Source of the DNA: an uncultured archaeon
GTDB lineage: Archaea > Altiarchaeota > Altiarchaeia > IMC4 > SCGC-AAA252-I15
Length of the DNA: 44,929 bases
Direction of reading: 5' to 3'
Assembly: GCA_902384455.1 (NCBI GenBank)
Contig: CABMCB010000090.1
Coordinates: 1 to 44,929 of the forward strand
A program made the translations under genes and the position numbers. Positions 30,331-38,320 of the stretch are shown here, one piece after another (positions within the stretch are counted from its first letter, which is position 1; each line of letters opens with the position of its first letter). The notes beneath the pieces were generated by a model that was not told the DNA's origin, ran no database searches, and was given only the letters and a program-made list of their open reading frames with translations.

Positions 30331-32271
30331 CTACGGCCTCTTTTTGACGCTTGTTTCGACTGCTCCGCTTTCGTCTTCCGAAAGAGGCTCAAGGTCTCCT
30401 CCGGCGCCGCGTTCAGCCTCAATCATGCGTTTAAGTTCGTCTTCCACCCTCTTCTTAGTCTCGTCCTCCATCTTCAATGACATTTCCTCCTGAGTCATCT
30501 TCTCCTTAGTCGACAACTCCTTTTGCTTGGCCGAGAACTCCGCTTCAAGTTCCGCTTTCTTTTTGGCCCGCGTAACTGCGACTATTAGGACGCCGGCTAT
30601 TATTGCTACTGCGATTATTGCCTTGTTGCGGAAGGCCACCCATTCGTCGTTCATTTTTTGTTCGCTGTCGTCGAGTATCTGCTTAGCGCCTTCAGCGCCT
30701 ACGGTGTAGTTCATGTTGTAGAAAATCGTGTATGCCTGCTGCGCATTGAATTTTGCGTTCTCCCAGTTTCCTAAGTCAAAGTTCCTTTTTGCAGTCTTGT
30801 AAATCTCGCTTGCTTTCTCCCTCTGCTGGAATCCTACGGTTATGTTGCCCAATAAGCTTTTTACCACGTCTGTGTTGTTTACGTCGTAAAGGCCCTCATA
30901 GATGCCTTTAGCCTGCTGGGCGTACAGGTTGGCGTTCTCGAAGTCCGCGACTGCGTAGGCCTCCTGCGCTTTGGCCACAAGTTCTTTGCCGCTTCTGCTT
31001 CTGCTCATCGAGTCTCCTATTTTGTTTATGAGTGTTTCTGCTTTGCTTATTCCTACGTAGTTGTTGGTGCTTGCGAATAGTCCGCGTGCTTTTTGGGCGT
31101 AGCTTAGGGCGTCGTCGAATTCGTTGTGTATTAGGTATTCTTGCGCGTTTGAGTAGTATATTTCGGCTTGTTCGTCTGCTTTTCTTTCGCCCCATTCTGC
31201 GCGTATTCTGGTGAGTATTCCGTTTACTTCCTTTATTTTGCTGTCGTAGTAAGTCATCTGCGGCTGTCTGTCTGAGGGGTTGTTTCCTTCCTCTATCTTG
31301 GCTTTCTCGAACAGCTCCATGTAGATGTTTTTGGCTTCTGTGGCTGCTTCTGTGGCGTTTGCGTATTCCTTGATTATGAGTAGTTCGCCTGCTTTGCGGT
31401 AGAAGAGTTCTGCTTGGCGTTTTCTCTCTTCTATGTTCTGGTTCATGTTTCTGTTTATGTTTGTTATCAGGCCTTGGGTTTGGCTTATTCCTTCTCTGTC
31501 CTCTATTTTTGCGTAGAAGTTTTGGGCGACAAGCGCCGATTCTAGGGCTTTGGGGAGGTTGCCTTGGACGTAGAAGTCCAAGGCGCGGTCGTAGCTTGCT
31601 GCGGCGTTCTGCTTAATCTGCTGCGTCTGCTCCTCTATTTGGACTATGAGGGCGGCGGATTTGCTCATGCCGTCTGTGTCAGGTATCTGGCTGAACACTT
31701 GGCTTGCGTTCAAAGCAAGGGCTTTTGCCGTAGTGTACTCTTCCGCAATGAATGCCTGCGTGGCCTGCCTATAGTAGTTTTCCGCCACGTTCTTTTTGTC
31801 TGACACTACTTCCACAATGGCTTTGTCTATTGATTCAACAAGCACTTTCGCCTGTATCTTGCCGTCTGAGTTGTTGAGTTCAGTGTAGGTAGCCAAGCTT
31901 TGTCTGGCGAAGAACTGGGCGTCTTGGTACGTGGATATGTCTGTTGCGTGCACTGACGAGGCGGTTATGTAAATGTCGCTTCCGATGTTGAAGAAATAGC
32001 GGGCTTTTTGCAGGGGCGATATCGTGGAGTTTAAATCTCTTATCAGGTTGTCGGCCCGGTACATGGATTGACCGGTGATGCTTAAGCGCTCGTACGTTAA
32101 GTGAGCCAGATATACTGCGCGGTAGGCGTTTTGGTAGTCCCCCTGGTCAAAAAGTACGTAGGACTGCTCAAGCATACTGTCTGCCTCCTCCTTGGTGGTT
32201 ATTGCCGAAGCGGTGGAGGCTAACGCTATTATTAAGAAAATCAATGCCGTTAGTACCTTCCGATTTTTCAT
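30331..32271 (-). CDS. Secreted TPR-repeat protein with C-terminal membrane anchor
   Basis: 646 residues. A signal peptide (1-23) is followed by at least eight helical repeats of TPR type (pattern A..Y...A...F....Y..A...A..A...Y, e.g. AENYYRQATQAFIAEEY, AELFYRKAGELLIIKEY, AEIYYSNAQEYLIHNEF) up to about 530. One membrane helix lies at about 540-560, then comes a charged coiled coil and acidic tail on the other side. So the repeats face outside and the tail is cytoplasmic. Repeats of the same sequence type occur in the upstream propeller gene. The function is unknown; a receptor or scaffold of the cell surface is likely. It is between galT/propeller and glyS. Confidence 0.8.
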   Translation of the reverse strand: MKNRKVLTALIFLIIALASTASAITTKEEADSMLEQSYVLFDQGDYQNAYRAVYLAHLTYERLSITGQSMYRADNLIRDLNSTISPLQKARYFFNIGSDIYITASSVHATDISTYQDAQFFARQSLATYTELNNSDGKIQAKVLVESIDKAIVEVVSDKKNVAENYYRQATQAFIAEEYTTAKALALNASQVFSQIPDTDGMSKSAALIVQIEEQTQQIKQNAAASYDRALDFYVQGNLPKALESALVAQNFYAKIEDREGISQTQGLITNINRNMNQNIEERKRQAELFYRKAGELLIIKEYANATEAATEAKNIYMELFEKAKIEEGNNPSDRQPQMTYYDSKIKEVNGILTRIRAEWGERKADEQAEIYYSNAQEYLIHNEFDDALSYAQKARGLFASTNNYVGISKAETLINKIGDSMSRSRSGKELVAKAQEAYAVADFENANLYAQQAKGIYEGLYDVNNTDVVKSLLGNITVGFQQREKASEIYKTAKRNFDLGNWENAKFNAQQAYTIFYNMNYTVGAEGAKQILDDSEQKMNDEWVAFRNKAIIAVAIIAGVLIVAVTRAKKKAELEAEFSAKQKELSTKEKMTQEEMSLKMEDETKKRVEDELKRMIEAERGAGGDLEPLSEDESGAVETSVKKRP

Positions 32272-32308
32272 GATTGTAGATACATCAAATTCTTGAGTAA
32301 AAAAGGGT

Positions 32309-34252
32309 TTATACTGGAGGCATCTCCTCCCCCTCAGTGATTATTTCGCCCCAGTCGTCCGCCGGCTTTTTAGGTGCCTCAGGCATCGGTTGGCCGGTCA
32401 AAGGCGGCTTTCCTGGGGCGGCAACCTGTGGCGCTCCCCCCACTGGTTTCTGCTGAAATGCCTCGCCGAATCCACCCTCGTTTTGCCTCCTCTTAACAAG
32501 GAGGATGAAACCGGCAACTAAGGCTAAAATGAACAACGCGAATAAAAGCGGCCTGAAGTTTATGCCGCCTTCCTCAGTCTGAGTCTGGTTTGATTCTATA
32601 GGAGTTACATTTATTCCGGGAGTTACGGCAGGATTAAGTTTGGCCTCGATTCTAAGCAGAAGCAGCTCGCATTTTAGGACGTTTTCCGAGTCTCCGAATC
32701 TCCCGTATATCTCCTTTGCTTGTTCGGCGAACGACCTTGAATTCTTGAAGTCTTCGTTTATGAAGTACTCCGCGGCCCTCTGGTAATAGAGGTCTGCCTG
32801 CTTGCGTTGTTCGCTTGTTGTGAATTCGTTTATGCGCGAAAGCAGGTTGCTTGTCTTTTCAAGGCCTGTTTTGTCGTCTAATTCCGCGTAAATGTTTTTC
32901 GCCTGCACCAACAGTATCTGCGCTTCCGTATAGTTGCCTGCTATAAAGTTGGCTTGGCCTCTTGTTAGCATGTCGTCTGCTCTCTGCTTTTTGGTGTAGC
33001 TGGCGTTGAGGTCGAAGGCGTATATGTGCCTTGTTGGCGTTCCGACTATGAATTCCTTCAGGTTGTCTCCGTTTATGTCTCCTGCCGCGGCGAAAGACAG
33101 GGGTTCTCCGACGTCGTATCTCCATTGGAATCGGCCTAGTCTGTCCAGTACGTATATGGTTCCGGAGTCTGTGGCTACGACGTATTCGTCGTGGTTGTCG
33201 TTGTCTACGTCTGCTGCGTATATGCTTTGTATTTCTCCGTTTGCGCGGTATTGCCAGATTACGGCGGCTTGGCCTGAGTCTAGTACGTAGACGTTTTTGT
33301 CTGTTGAGCCGACGAATATTTCGTTGCGTCTGTCGTCGTTTGTGTCTGATATGAGGAAGGATTTGATTGTCCCTGAGATGTCGTATTTCCATGCTTGGTC
33401 TAGTGTTAGTTGGGTGATTTTCTTGCTTGATTCTGCTTTGGCCTCTTTTACGTCTATAACGTAGATTCTGTTCTGGTTTGTTAATGCGACTATGTCTGAG
33501 TAGGCGCTTCCCGTCCTGTTTATGCTGTTGAGGTATGTCACTCCCCGTAGGATGTCTGGCACGTCTACGTCGAATGGGAATGTTCCTATAACGTTTCCTT
33601 TTCCGTCGAAGTAGTATATTTTGTCTGCGGCAGCTATCACTTCTTTGCCGGGCGAGTTGTCTACGTCTATTGCGTATACAGCGGTTGTCGGGTGGCTCAT
33701 CCTATATTCCCACTTTGTTTCTCCGAATGCTTGGAATACGTAGAGTTTGAGGCTGCTTCCTCCAATGATTTCGTAGTACTTGTCGCCGTCCAAGTCGTCT
33801 ACTGCGATGCTTTCCATTATTGCTGTAGTGTAGAAGCTGCGGCGTAGTCTTCCGTCGGGGTTTATTACGTAGATTGTGCCCCGCTGGATGTTGTTGAGCG
33901 TCTGTCCGCTTGTTACTATCACCTGCTTCTTGCCGTCGTTGTCGAATTCAGCAAGTGTAGACGTCTTGACGACGTCGTCTATGGGATAACGCCAAAGCAG
34001 GTTTCCGCCGCCATCAAAAGCGTAAACTCCGTTGCGTTCCGACGTGTACCCGTCGCCGGCTCTTCCCCCAGTAATCACCACGACCTCCTTCTTCTCGTCC
34101 GCGTTGATGTCCTCGACATAGAAGCCCTTGATTTCAACGTTCTCCTCAAGAGTGCCGGCTAAAGTGTAATTCCAGCGTTGAGTAAGAACTTGAGAGCTAA
34201 CGCAGGAAATAAAACTAACGACAACTAAGGCCGCAAAGATGGTTTTACGCAT
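32309..34252 (-). CDS. Membrane-anchored beta-propeller plus TPR protein
   Basis: 647 residues. Signal peptide at 1-20. A seven- or eight-bladed propeller covers about 35-410, built from FG-GAP/VCBS-like blades with calcium-like loops (DINADEKKE, DLDGDKYYE, DVDNDNHDE, DINGDNLKE) alternating with PQQ-like strands (IYVLD.LGR..W.Y). Two or three TPR-like repeats (about 415-545) follow, then a membrane helix (about 565-588) and a 58-residue Pro-rich tail. The TPR units resemble those of the next gene, TPR-only, so the two may form a pair. The gene begins three bases after the galT stop. An extracellular ligand-binding sensor or scaffold is possible. Codon use turns to A/C-ending from about 33840 down to 33000. 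Confidence 0.82.
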   Translation of the reverse strand: MRKTIFAALVVVSFISCVSSQVLTQRWNYTLAGTLEENVEIKGFYVEDINADEKKEVVVITGGRAGDGYTSERNGVYAFDGGGNLLWRYPIDDVVKTSTLAEFDNDGKKQVIVTSGQTLNNIQRGTIYVINPDGRLRRSFYTTAIMESIAVDDLDGDKYYEIIGGSSLKLYVFQAFGETKWEYRMSHPTTAVYAIDVDNSPGKEVIAAADKIYYFDGKGNVIGTFPFDVDVPDILRGVTYLNSINRTGSAYSDIVALTNQNRIYVIDVKEAKAESSKKITQLTLDQAWKYDISGTIKSFLISDTNDDRRNEIFVGSTDKNVYVLDSGQAAVIWQYRANGEIQSIYAADVDNDNHDEYVVATDSGTIYVLDRLGRFQWRYDVGEPLSFAAAGDINGDNLKEFIVGTPTRHIYAFDLNASYTKKQRADDMLTRGQANFIAGNYTEAQILLVQAKNIYAELDDKTGLEKTSNLLSRINEFTTSEQRKQADLYYQRAAEYFINEDFKNSRSFAEQAKEIYGRFGDSENVLKCELLLLRIEAKLNPAVTPGINVTPIESNQTQTEEGGINFRPLLFALFILALVAGFILLVKRRQNEGGFGEAFQQKPVGGAPQVAAPGKPPLTGQPMPEAPKKPADDWGEIITEGEEMPPV

Positions 34253-34255
34253 CGC

Positions 34256-35230
34256 TTACTGATGAGTCGCAGAGGGATAAAAATAAGGCCGTAGGCTGTC
34301 TGCTGTGGCTTCTGGCGGTCCGCTTGTTATGTAGTCTCCGCCGCCCATTTCGAATCCTGCGTGCTGGGCTATTCGGGGGTAAATCTCAAGGTGCAAATGC
34401 AGGTCTGCGTCGTTGGGGCTTTGGTGCAGTATGAAGTTGTACGGCAGGTCTCCTTCTTTTTTGAGGAAAGTGAGCGTGTTTTTCAGGGCTTTGGCGAAGG
34501 CTTCCGTCTCTTTGTCCGTCAGTTCGTCTAGTCTGAGTACGTGTCTTTTGGGGATAATCCACGTTTCGTAGTGGAATCTGGGCGCGTATGGAGCAAGCAC
34601 CATGACTTCGTCGTCGGCGTAGGCGCACCTTAACCCGCCTTTCTCTCGATCCATTAGCTCGCAGAAAGGGCATTTCCCCTTTTCTTCCTTCTGGCGGATA
34701 GACTCTTTTGCCTCCTCTGAAATGATTCGAGGCACGTGAGGCAGGCTTATCAACTGTGTGTGGCTGTGAGGCAGGCTCGCTCCGCCCTCAGACCCGCTGT
34801 TCTTGAACAATGCGGCGTAAGCGGAACCCGCATCCTCGGCGGCCTTAATCCTCTGCTTATAGACGTTCAGGACGGAAACCACTCTCTGCAAAGGAAGGTC
34901 TGCTATGGAACCCGTATGCTCAGGCGTCTCCACAATAACCTCATGGACCCCTTTCGCGGCCAACGCAGTAAAACCCTCCTGCTGCACAGGCTCTGCCGAA
35001 GCGAAATCAACAGCAGGATACTTATTTGGGAAAACACGAATCACCCACCTGCCGTCCTCCTCCACGCGCATAATCTCCGCAGGAGTCTCGTTTTCACGCC
35101 CCGGACAGAAAAAACAAGTCTTACCCACCTCCTCAGCGGGGCGCGTGAAATGCTGCGGGCGTTTTGCGCGGCCTGTTGCGATTAGCACCCAACGGTCAAG
35201 CAGAAAGTCTTTGCGCAGTTCTACGTCCAT
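34256..35230 (-). CDS. galT: Galactose-1-phosphate uridylyltransferase
   Basis: 324 residues of the HIT superfamily. The catalytic H155-S-H157-T-Q in ASLPHSHTQ holds the nucleotidylated histidine (H157), with a zinc site from C39, C42 (CFFCPG) and probably the second CPFCEL (about 187) pair. It exchanges UMP between UDP-glucose and galactose-1-phosphate in the Leloir pathway. A related ADP-sugar phosphorylase role cannot be excluded. A TATA-like box at 35252-35260 is about 26 nt from the ATG. It opens a minus-strand block with surface proteins and a glycosyltransferase, in keeping with sugar activation for surface glycans. Confidence 0.88.
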   Translation of the reverse strand: MDVELRKDFLLDRWVLIATGRAKRPQHFTRPAEEVGKTCFFCPGRENETPAEIMRVEEDGRWVIRVFPNKYPAVDFASAEPVQQEGFTALAAKGVHEVIVETPEHTGSIADLPLQRVVSVLNVYKQRIKAAEDAGSAYAALFKNSGSEGGASLPHSHTQLISLPHVPRIISEEAKESIRQKEEKGKCPFCELMDREKGGLRCAYADDEVMVLAPYAPRFHYETWIIPKRHVLRLDELTDKETEAFAKALKNTLTFLKKEGDLPYNFILHQSPNDADLHLHLEIYPRIAQHAGFEMGGGDYITSGPPEATADSLRPYFYPSATHQ

Positions 35231-35251
35231 CCTTACTGATTAGTTGCGGCG

Positions 35252-35260
35252 ATATTTAAC
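35252..35260 (-). promoter_or_regulatory. TATA-like box of the galT cluster
   Basis: On the minus strand GTTAAATAT-like sequence is centred about 26 nt upstream of the galT ATG at 35230, so the transcript is probably leaderless. It probably also serves the propeller gene three bases beyond galT. Confidence 0.5.
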
Positions 35261-35317
35261 CATCCTCCCTAATGTCCCGGCAGAGTATTTAACGAATTCA
35301 TGCGCAGTAAATACATA

Positions 35318-35716
35318 ATGGCGTATAAGCTTAAGGCGAACGACTTCAAGGTTTCTGGTGCTGTTCTTACGGGATCAGGTTCTGAAGGCGCATCTACTCT
35401 CACAGTCGACGTGTCCTCTGTTCAGAAGGAGGCGTTGCCTGTGCTTCTGGCTCTTTCAGAAAAAGGAAAGACTGCAGGCGACGTGATTGGCGCCCTGCCT
35501 GTGTCAGTCGTCGGCACCCTCTCCAAACAGCTTTCTGGAACTACCGTGGGCGAAATCCTAGGGGAAGCCGAAAGGGCAGCAAGAAGCGGAAGTTCTCTTT
35601 CCCCTGACAGAATCACCGAACTAAACGGAAGTGTCGCAGGAGTGTCATTCCATCTGGACGGAGAGAGCATAAGCGAGGCTTATACACTTCGAAACGGAAA
35701 AGTAATACGACGCTGA
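35318..35716 (+). CDS. Unknown small soluble protein
   Basis: 132 residues from the ATG at 35318. An ATG at 35300 is in frame, but a TATA-like GTATTTAA (35285-35292) lies about 30 nt before 35318 and only 12 nt before 35300, so the later start is preferred. The protein is Ser/Gly/Val-rich with a predicted beta N-terminus (YKLKANDFKVSGAVLTGSGS) and helices after residue 40, and ends in a basic YTLRNGKVIRR. No family was recognised and no membrane helix is present. It is divergent from galT and convergent with mazG. Confidence 0.65.
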   Translation: MAYKLKANDFKVSGAVLTGSGSEGASTLTVDVSSVQKEALPVLLALSEKGKTAGDVIGALPVSVVGTLSKQLSGTTVGEILGEAERAARSGSSLSPDRITELNGSVAGVSFHLDGESISEAYTLRNGKVIRR

Positions 35717-35732
35717 CACTGCACCTATACTC

Positions 35733-36149
35733 TTATCGTCCGGCCTGCTTTTTATTTGTTTTTGCCTTCTTCTCTTTCTCTTTCTGTTTCCCCCAAAGCT
35801 TAAGAACCTCTTCAGGCGTCTTTGCGACTTCCTCGCCGAACACGTGCGGATGGCGGCTGACAATCTTGTTGTGCACGCCATCCATCACGTCGCTTATGTC
35901 GAAGCGGCCTTCTTCTTTGGCTATTTGGGAGATGAATATTACGTTCCAGAATAGGTCGCCTAGTTCCTCGGTTATTTCGTCGTCTTTGCCTGCGTCTATG
36001 GCGTCTGCGACCTCTTTGGCTTCGTCTAGAATGCATTTTTTCATGCTCTTTACTGTTTGTTCGCGGTCCCACGGGCAACCCTTAGGCGAACGCATGTAGG
36101 CCATAAGTTCGAGCATGTCTTGGAAGCTGGGTTTAGGCTTCTTCTTCAT
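35733..36149 (-). CDS. mazG: MazG-like nucleotide pyrophosphohydrolase
   Basis: 138 residues, one MazG domain. The pattern CPWDREQT, DEAKEVADAID, EELGDLFWNVIFISQIAKEEGRFDISDVM and KIVSRHPHVFG holds the acidic metal-binding residues (ExxE and ExxD) of the family. It hydrolyses nucleoside triphosphates to monophosphate and pyrophosphate, in house-cleaning of unusual or stress nucleotides. The C-terminal tail is Lys-rich. The ATG at 36149 is 27-28 nt from a TATA-like box, divergent with ogg, whose start is only 41 bases away. Confidence 0.92.
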   Translation of the reverse strand: MKKKPKPSFQDMLELMAYMRSPKGCPWDREQTVKSMKKCILDEAKEVADAIDAGKDDEITEELGDLFWNVIFISQIAKEEGRFDISDVMDGVHNKIVSRHPHVFGEEVAKTPEEVLKLWGKQKEKEKKAKTNKKQAGR

Positions 36150-36155
36150 GCCCTG

Positions 36156-36164
36156 TTATTAAAA
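36156..36164 (+). promoter_or_regulatory. TATA-like box of ogg
   Basis: TTATTAAAA is centred about 31 nt before the ogg ATG at 36191. With its neighbour box at 36174-36180, it makes an interdigitated promoter pair in which each box lies in the leader-side of the other gene. Confidence 0.5.
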
Positions 36165-36173
36165 CCTCATCGG

Positions 36174-36180
36174 CTATATA
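36174..36180 (-). promoter_or_regulatory. TATA-like box of mazG
   Basis: TATATAG on the minus strand, centred about 28 nt upstream of the mazG ATG at 36149. The ogg start is at 36191, so this box lies at the very 5' end of the ogg transcript region. Confidence 0.5.
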
Positions 36181-36190
36181 CTGCGGGGGA

Positions 36191-36847
36191 ATGAATTACG
36201 ACGAAGAGTTTGCGAAAGGACTTAAGTCCGACCACAGGAAGTTTAAGGCGGAAATCCAGGCTAAAATAAGGTCGTTTACGAACGTCGGAGAAGGAGACGA
36301 TGCGGCTTTGTTTGAGGAGTTGGCTTTCTGTCTGCTTACGCCTCAAAGCAAGGCAGTATCCTGTTTGGGGGCTGTATCCTCTGCCTCTAAGTCGGGGATT
36401 CTTTTTTCAGGTTCGACGGATGTTTTAGCGCCTCATTTGCGCGTCTGCGGCGTCAGGTTTCACCGCAATAAGTCGCGTTTTTTGGTTGAGGCGAGAGAAA
36501 GGTTTCTTAAGGATGGGGTTGGTTTGAGAGGCGTACTTGATTCTCATCCAGACGACTTCGAATGTAGAAAATGGCTTGTCGAGAACATCAAGGGAATGGG
36601 CCTTAAGGAGGCTAGTCATTTTCTGCGTAACGTAGGCAGGTTCAGGAACGTGATGATTTTGGACCGCCATATTCTGCGGAATCTTGCGCGCGCAGGCGCC
36701 ATAAGCAAAGTCCCAAATTCTCTCACCGGCAAAAAGTATTTTGCCTGCGAAAAGGCGATGAAAGAATACGCCAATTATTTGGGAATACCTGCGTGGGAGC
36801 TCGACCTTCTTTTATGGCGCAGGGAAACAGGATTCATACTAAAGTAA
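36191..36847 (+). CDS. ogg: Archaeal 8-oxoguanine DNA glycosylase/lyase (Ogg2 type)
   Basis: 218 residues. The helix-hairpin-helix region NIKGMGLKEASHFLRNVG holds the Schiff-base lysine K139, and D158 in ILDRHILR is the catalytic acid; both have the spacing of archaeal Ogg2. An N-terminal helical domain contains LTPQSKA. The enzyme removes oxidised guanine and nicks the strand. It overlaps the convergent hydrolase gene by nine bases. A small-genome archaeon would be expected to keep this repair gene beside the nucleotide-pool cleaner MazG. Confidence 0.93.
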   Translation: MNYDEEFAKGLKSDHRKFKAEIQAKIRSFTNVGEGDDAALFEELAFCLLTPQSKAVSCLGAVSSASKSGILFSGSTDVLAPHLRVCGVRFHRNKSRFLVEARERFLKDGVGLRGVLDSHPDDFECRKWLVENIKGMGLKEASHFLRNVGRFRNVMILDRHILRNLARAGAISKVPNSLTGKKYFACEKAMKEYANYLGIPAWELDLLLWRRETGFILK

Positions 36848-37423
36848 GGCCATGTAAGGGTTCGTCTGCTTCTGTTCTCCTATCGTGGACGAGGGGCGCC
36901 AGCCGTAGTCGTGGCCCGGATAAACTATTGTGCCGTCGGGCAGTTGCGCAAGTCGCTTAAGGCTTTTTCTCATCACATCAACATCGCCTCCCGGCAGATC
37001 CGCGCGGCCTACGCCGTCCACGAAAAGCAGGTCTCCCGTGAACAGCGCATTCTCTTTCCGTATGTAATAGCATATGTGGTGGGGTTCGTGGCCTGGAGTA
37101 AAAAGGCATTCGACTTCGATGCCGCCGACATTATATTTGCTTCCGTCATCTGCGTATTCGTCCGCTTTGACCTGCGAACCCGTGTGGGCGACGACTTTAG
37201 CCCCAGTTTTCTTTCGGACTTCCTGATAGCCGCCTGTGTGGTCGAAGTGGCCGTGGGTTATGAATACGTACTGGATTTTAACGCCCTCTGTATTGGCCGC
37301 TGCAATAAGAGCATCCACGTCGCCTCCGGGGTCCACGCACCCTCCAACCTTCATACTCTCATCCCAAAACAAATAATTCCAGTTAGAATCAAATCCGCCT
37401 AAATCAAGCTGAAGAAGACGCAT
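36839..37423 (-). CDS. Metallo-beta-lactamase-fold hydrolase (glyoxalase II-like)
   Basis: 194 residues. The first metal motif is H57-G-H59-F-D61-H62, then TPGHEPHH at about 109, and the late FTGDLLFVDGVGRADLPGGD (about 128-148) with the metal-bridging Asp. This order is that of the glyoxalase II/persulfide dioxygenase branch. The substrate is unknown. A hydroxyacyl-thioester or a persulfide are possible, the latter in light of the DsrE-like gene 2 kb away. The ATG at 37423 starts it; it converges with ogg with a nine-base overlap. Confidence 0.88.
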   Translation of the reverse strand: MRLLQLDLGGFDSNWNYLFWDESMKVGGCVDPGGDVDALIAAANTEGVKIQYVFITHGHFDHTGGYQEVRKKTGAKVVAHTGSQVKADEYADDGSKYNVGGIEVECLFTPGHEPHHICYYIRKENALFTGDLLFVDGVGRADLPGGDVDVMRKSLKRLAQLPDGTIVYPGHDYGWRPSSTIGEQKQTNPYMALL

Positions 37424-37525
37424 TTTGGATGTTCTAGGTAGTCTTTTGGTTAGTACGTTGAATAAGTTTGTGTTTTTGTTGTCCGATGTAAGTTTTTCTT
37501 TTAATACCTGTTTGCTTTTAAGCGC

Positions 37526-37545
37526 GAATGTATATTCATATATTC
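37526..37545 (+). promoter_or_regulatory. Imperfect palindrome over the TATA region of the ArsR operon
   Basis: GAATGTATATTCATATATTC matches its own reverse complement at 14 of 20 positions, with GAAT/ATTC ends. It covers the only good TATA element before the operon, and lies about 15 to 34 nt upstream of the first ATG at 37560. This is where an ArsR-family repressor encoded as the second gene of the operon would bind to block transcription. It may also be just AT-rich promoter DNA. Confidence 0.4.
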
Positions 37546-37559
37546 ACTTTATTGAAAGT

Positions 37560-37970
37560 ATGAAACTATTGATGTTTGATTCCCCGGAGTTCTGGTATAA
37601 AACATTCAGCAGAACAGTGGAGAACATAGAGGAAGTCAACAAGGAGCATAGAATTGAAAACGCAGTAGTCGTCTTCCTCCAGTCCGAAAAAGACGACGAA
37701 AGCAGAAGGGACGGCGTCCTCAAGGAAGCCGCCGGAAACATCATATGGCTTGCCAAGAAAGTCGGCAGAACAAAAATACTCCTACACTCCTTCGCACACC
37801 TGTCAGACAGCAAATCAAGCATAGAATTCGCGCAGGAGACCATCAACTCGCTAAAAGAGAAACTAACGGAAAAAGGCTTTGAAACGGATACCACACCCTT
37901 CGGGCATTTCCTGGAGTTCAAGATACATGTCAGCGGACAATCGCTGGCGAAAGTATGGAAAAACATATGA
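37560..37970 (+). CDS. Stand-alone archaeal threonyl-tRNA-synthetase editing-like domain
   Basis: 136 residues from the ATG at 37560. The frame is open 45 codons further back but without conserved sequence and past the promoter, so this start is better. MKLLMFDSPEFWYKTF, VVVFLQSEKDD, ILLHSFAHLS and PFGHFLEFKIHVSGQSLAKV follow the pattern of the archaeal ThrRS N-terminal editing domain (tRNA-Thr_ED), a D-aminoacyl-tRNA-deacylase fold that removes serine from tRNA-Thr. No synthetase domain follows; it is a separate gene, as in some archaea. It starts an operon with an ArsR regulator, for which an editing role under stress is possible. Assigned from pattern only. Confidence 0.65.
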   Translation: MKLLMFDSPEFWYKTFSRTVENIEEVNKEHRIENAVVVFLQSEKDDESRRDGVLKEAAGNIIWLAKKVGRTKILLHSFAHLSDSKSSIEFAQETINSLKEKLTEKGFETDTTPFGHFLEFKIHVSGQSLAKVWKNI

Positions 37971-37979
37971 GGTGAAAAA

Positions 37980-38312
37980 ATGAACGACAAAAGAGTGTAC
38001 GAGCTTCACGCGGACGTCTGCAAGACCATGTCCAACCCCAAAAGGCTGGAAATAATAAACCTCCTACGAAACGGAGAAATGTCCGTGGAGGAACTGGCCT
38101 CAAAAATGGATATTCGTACGGCCAACCTGTCGCAGCACCTGGCGGTCATGCGAAACAAGAAAATCGTCGAAACCCGCAGGAACGGCCTTAAAGTCTACTA
38201 CAAAATAGCCAACCCGAAGGTTGTGAAGGCCTGCGACATCATGCGGGAAGTCCTGATGGAACAGCTGGCTGACGGACAAAAGTTCATGGAAAAAATAAAA
38301 AACAACGGGTAG
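37980..38312 (+). CDS. ArsR-family HTH transcription regulator
   Basis: 110 residues with the winged-helix core: MSNPKRLEIINLLRNG, SVEELASKMDI, the recognition helix RTANLSQHLAVMRNKKI, and wing VETRRNGLKVYYKI. C14 (VCKTM) and C85 (KACDIM) are candidate metal or redox ligands at the dimer interface of helices 1 and 5; other ArsR sensors use Cys in the third helix, which is absent here. An exact GAGGTGA Shine-Dalgarno sequence precedes the ATG. It likely represses its own operon, 37560-40027, through the palindrome at 37526. It ends in TAG. Confidence 0.9.
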   Translation: MNDKRVYELHADVCKTMSNPKRLEIINLLRNGEMSVEELASKMDIRTANLSQHLAVMRNKKIVETRRNGLKVYYKIANPKVVKACDIMREVLMEQLADGQKFMEKIKNNG

Positions 38313-38320
38313 GGTAAAAG

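Noticed and set aside
37425..37559. 45-codon N-terminal extension of the editing-like domain
   Set aside because: It runs through the AT-rich promoter and palindrome, is unlike the family, and the ATG at 37560 starts the first strand of the domain.
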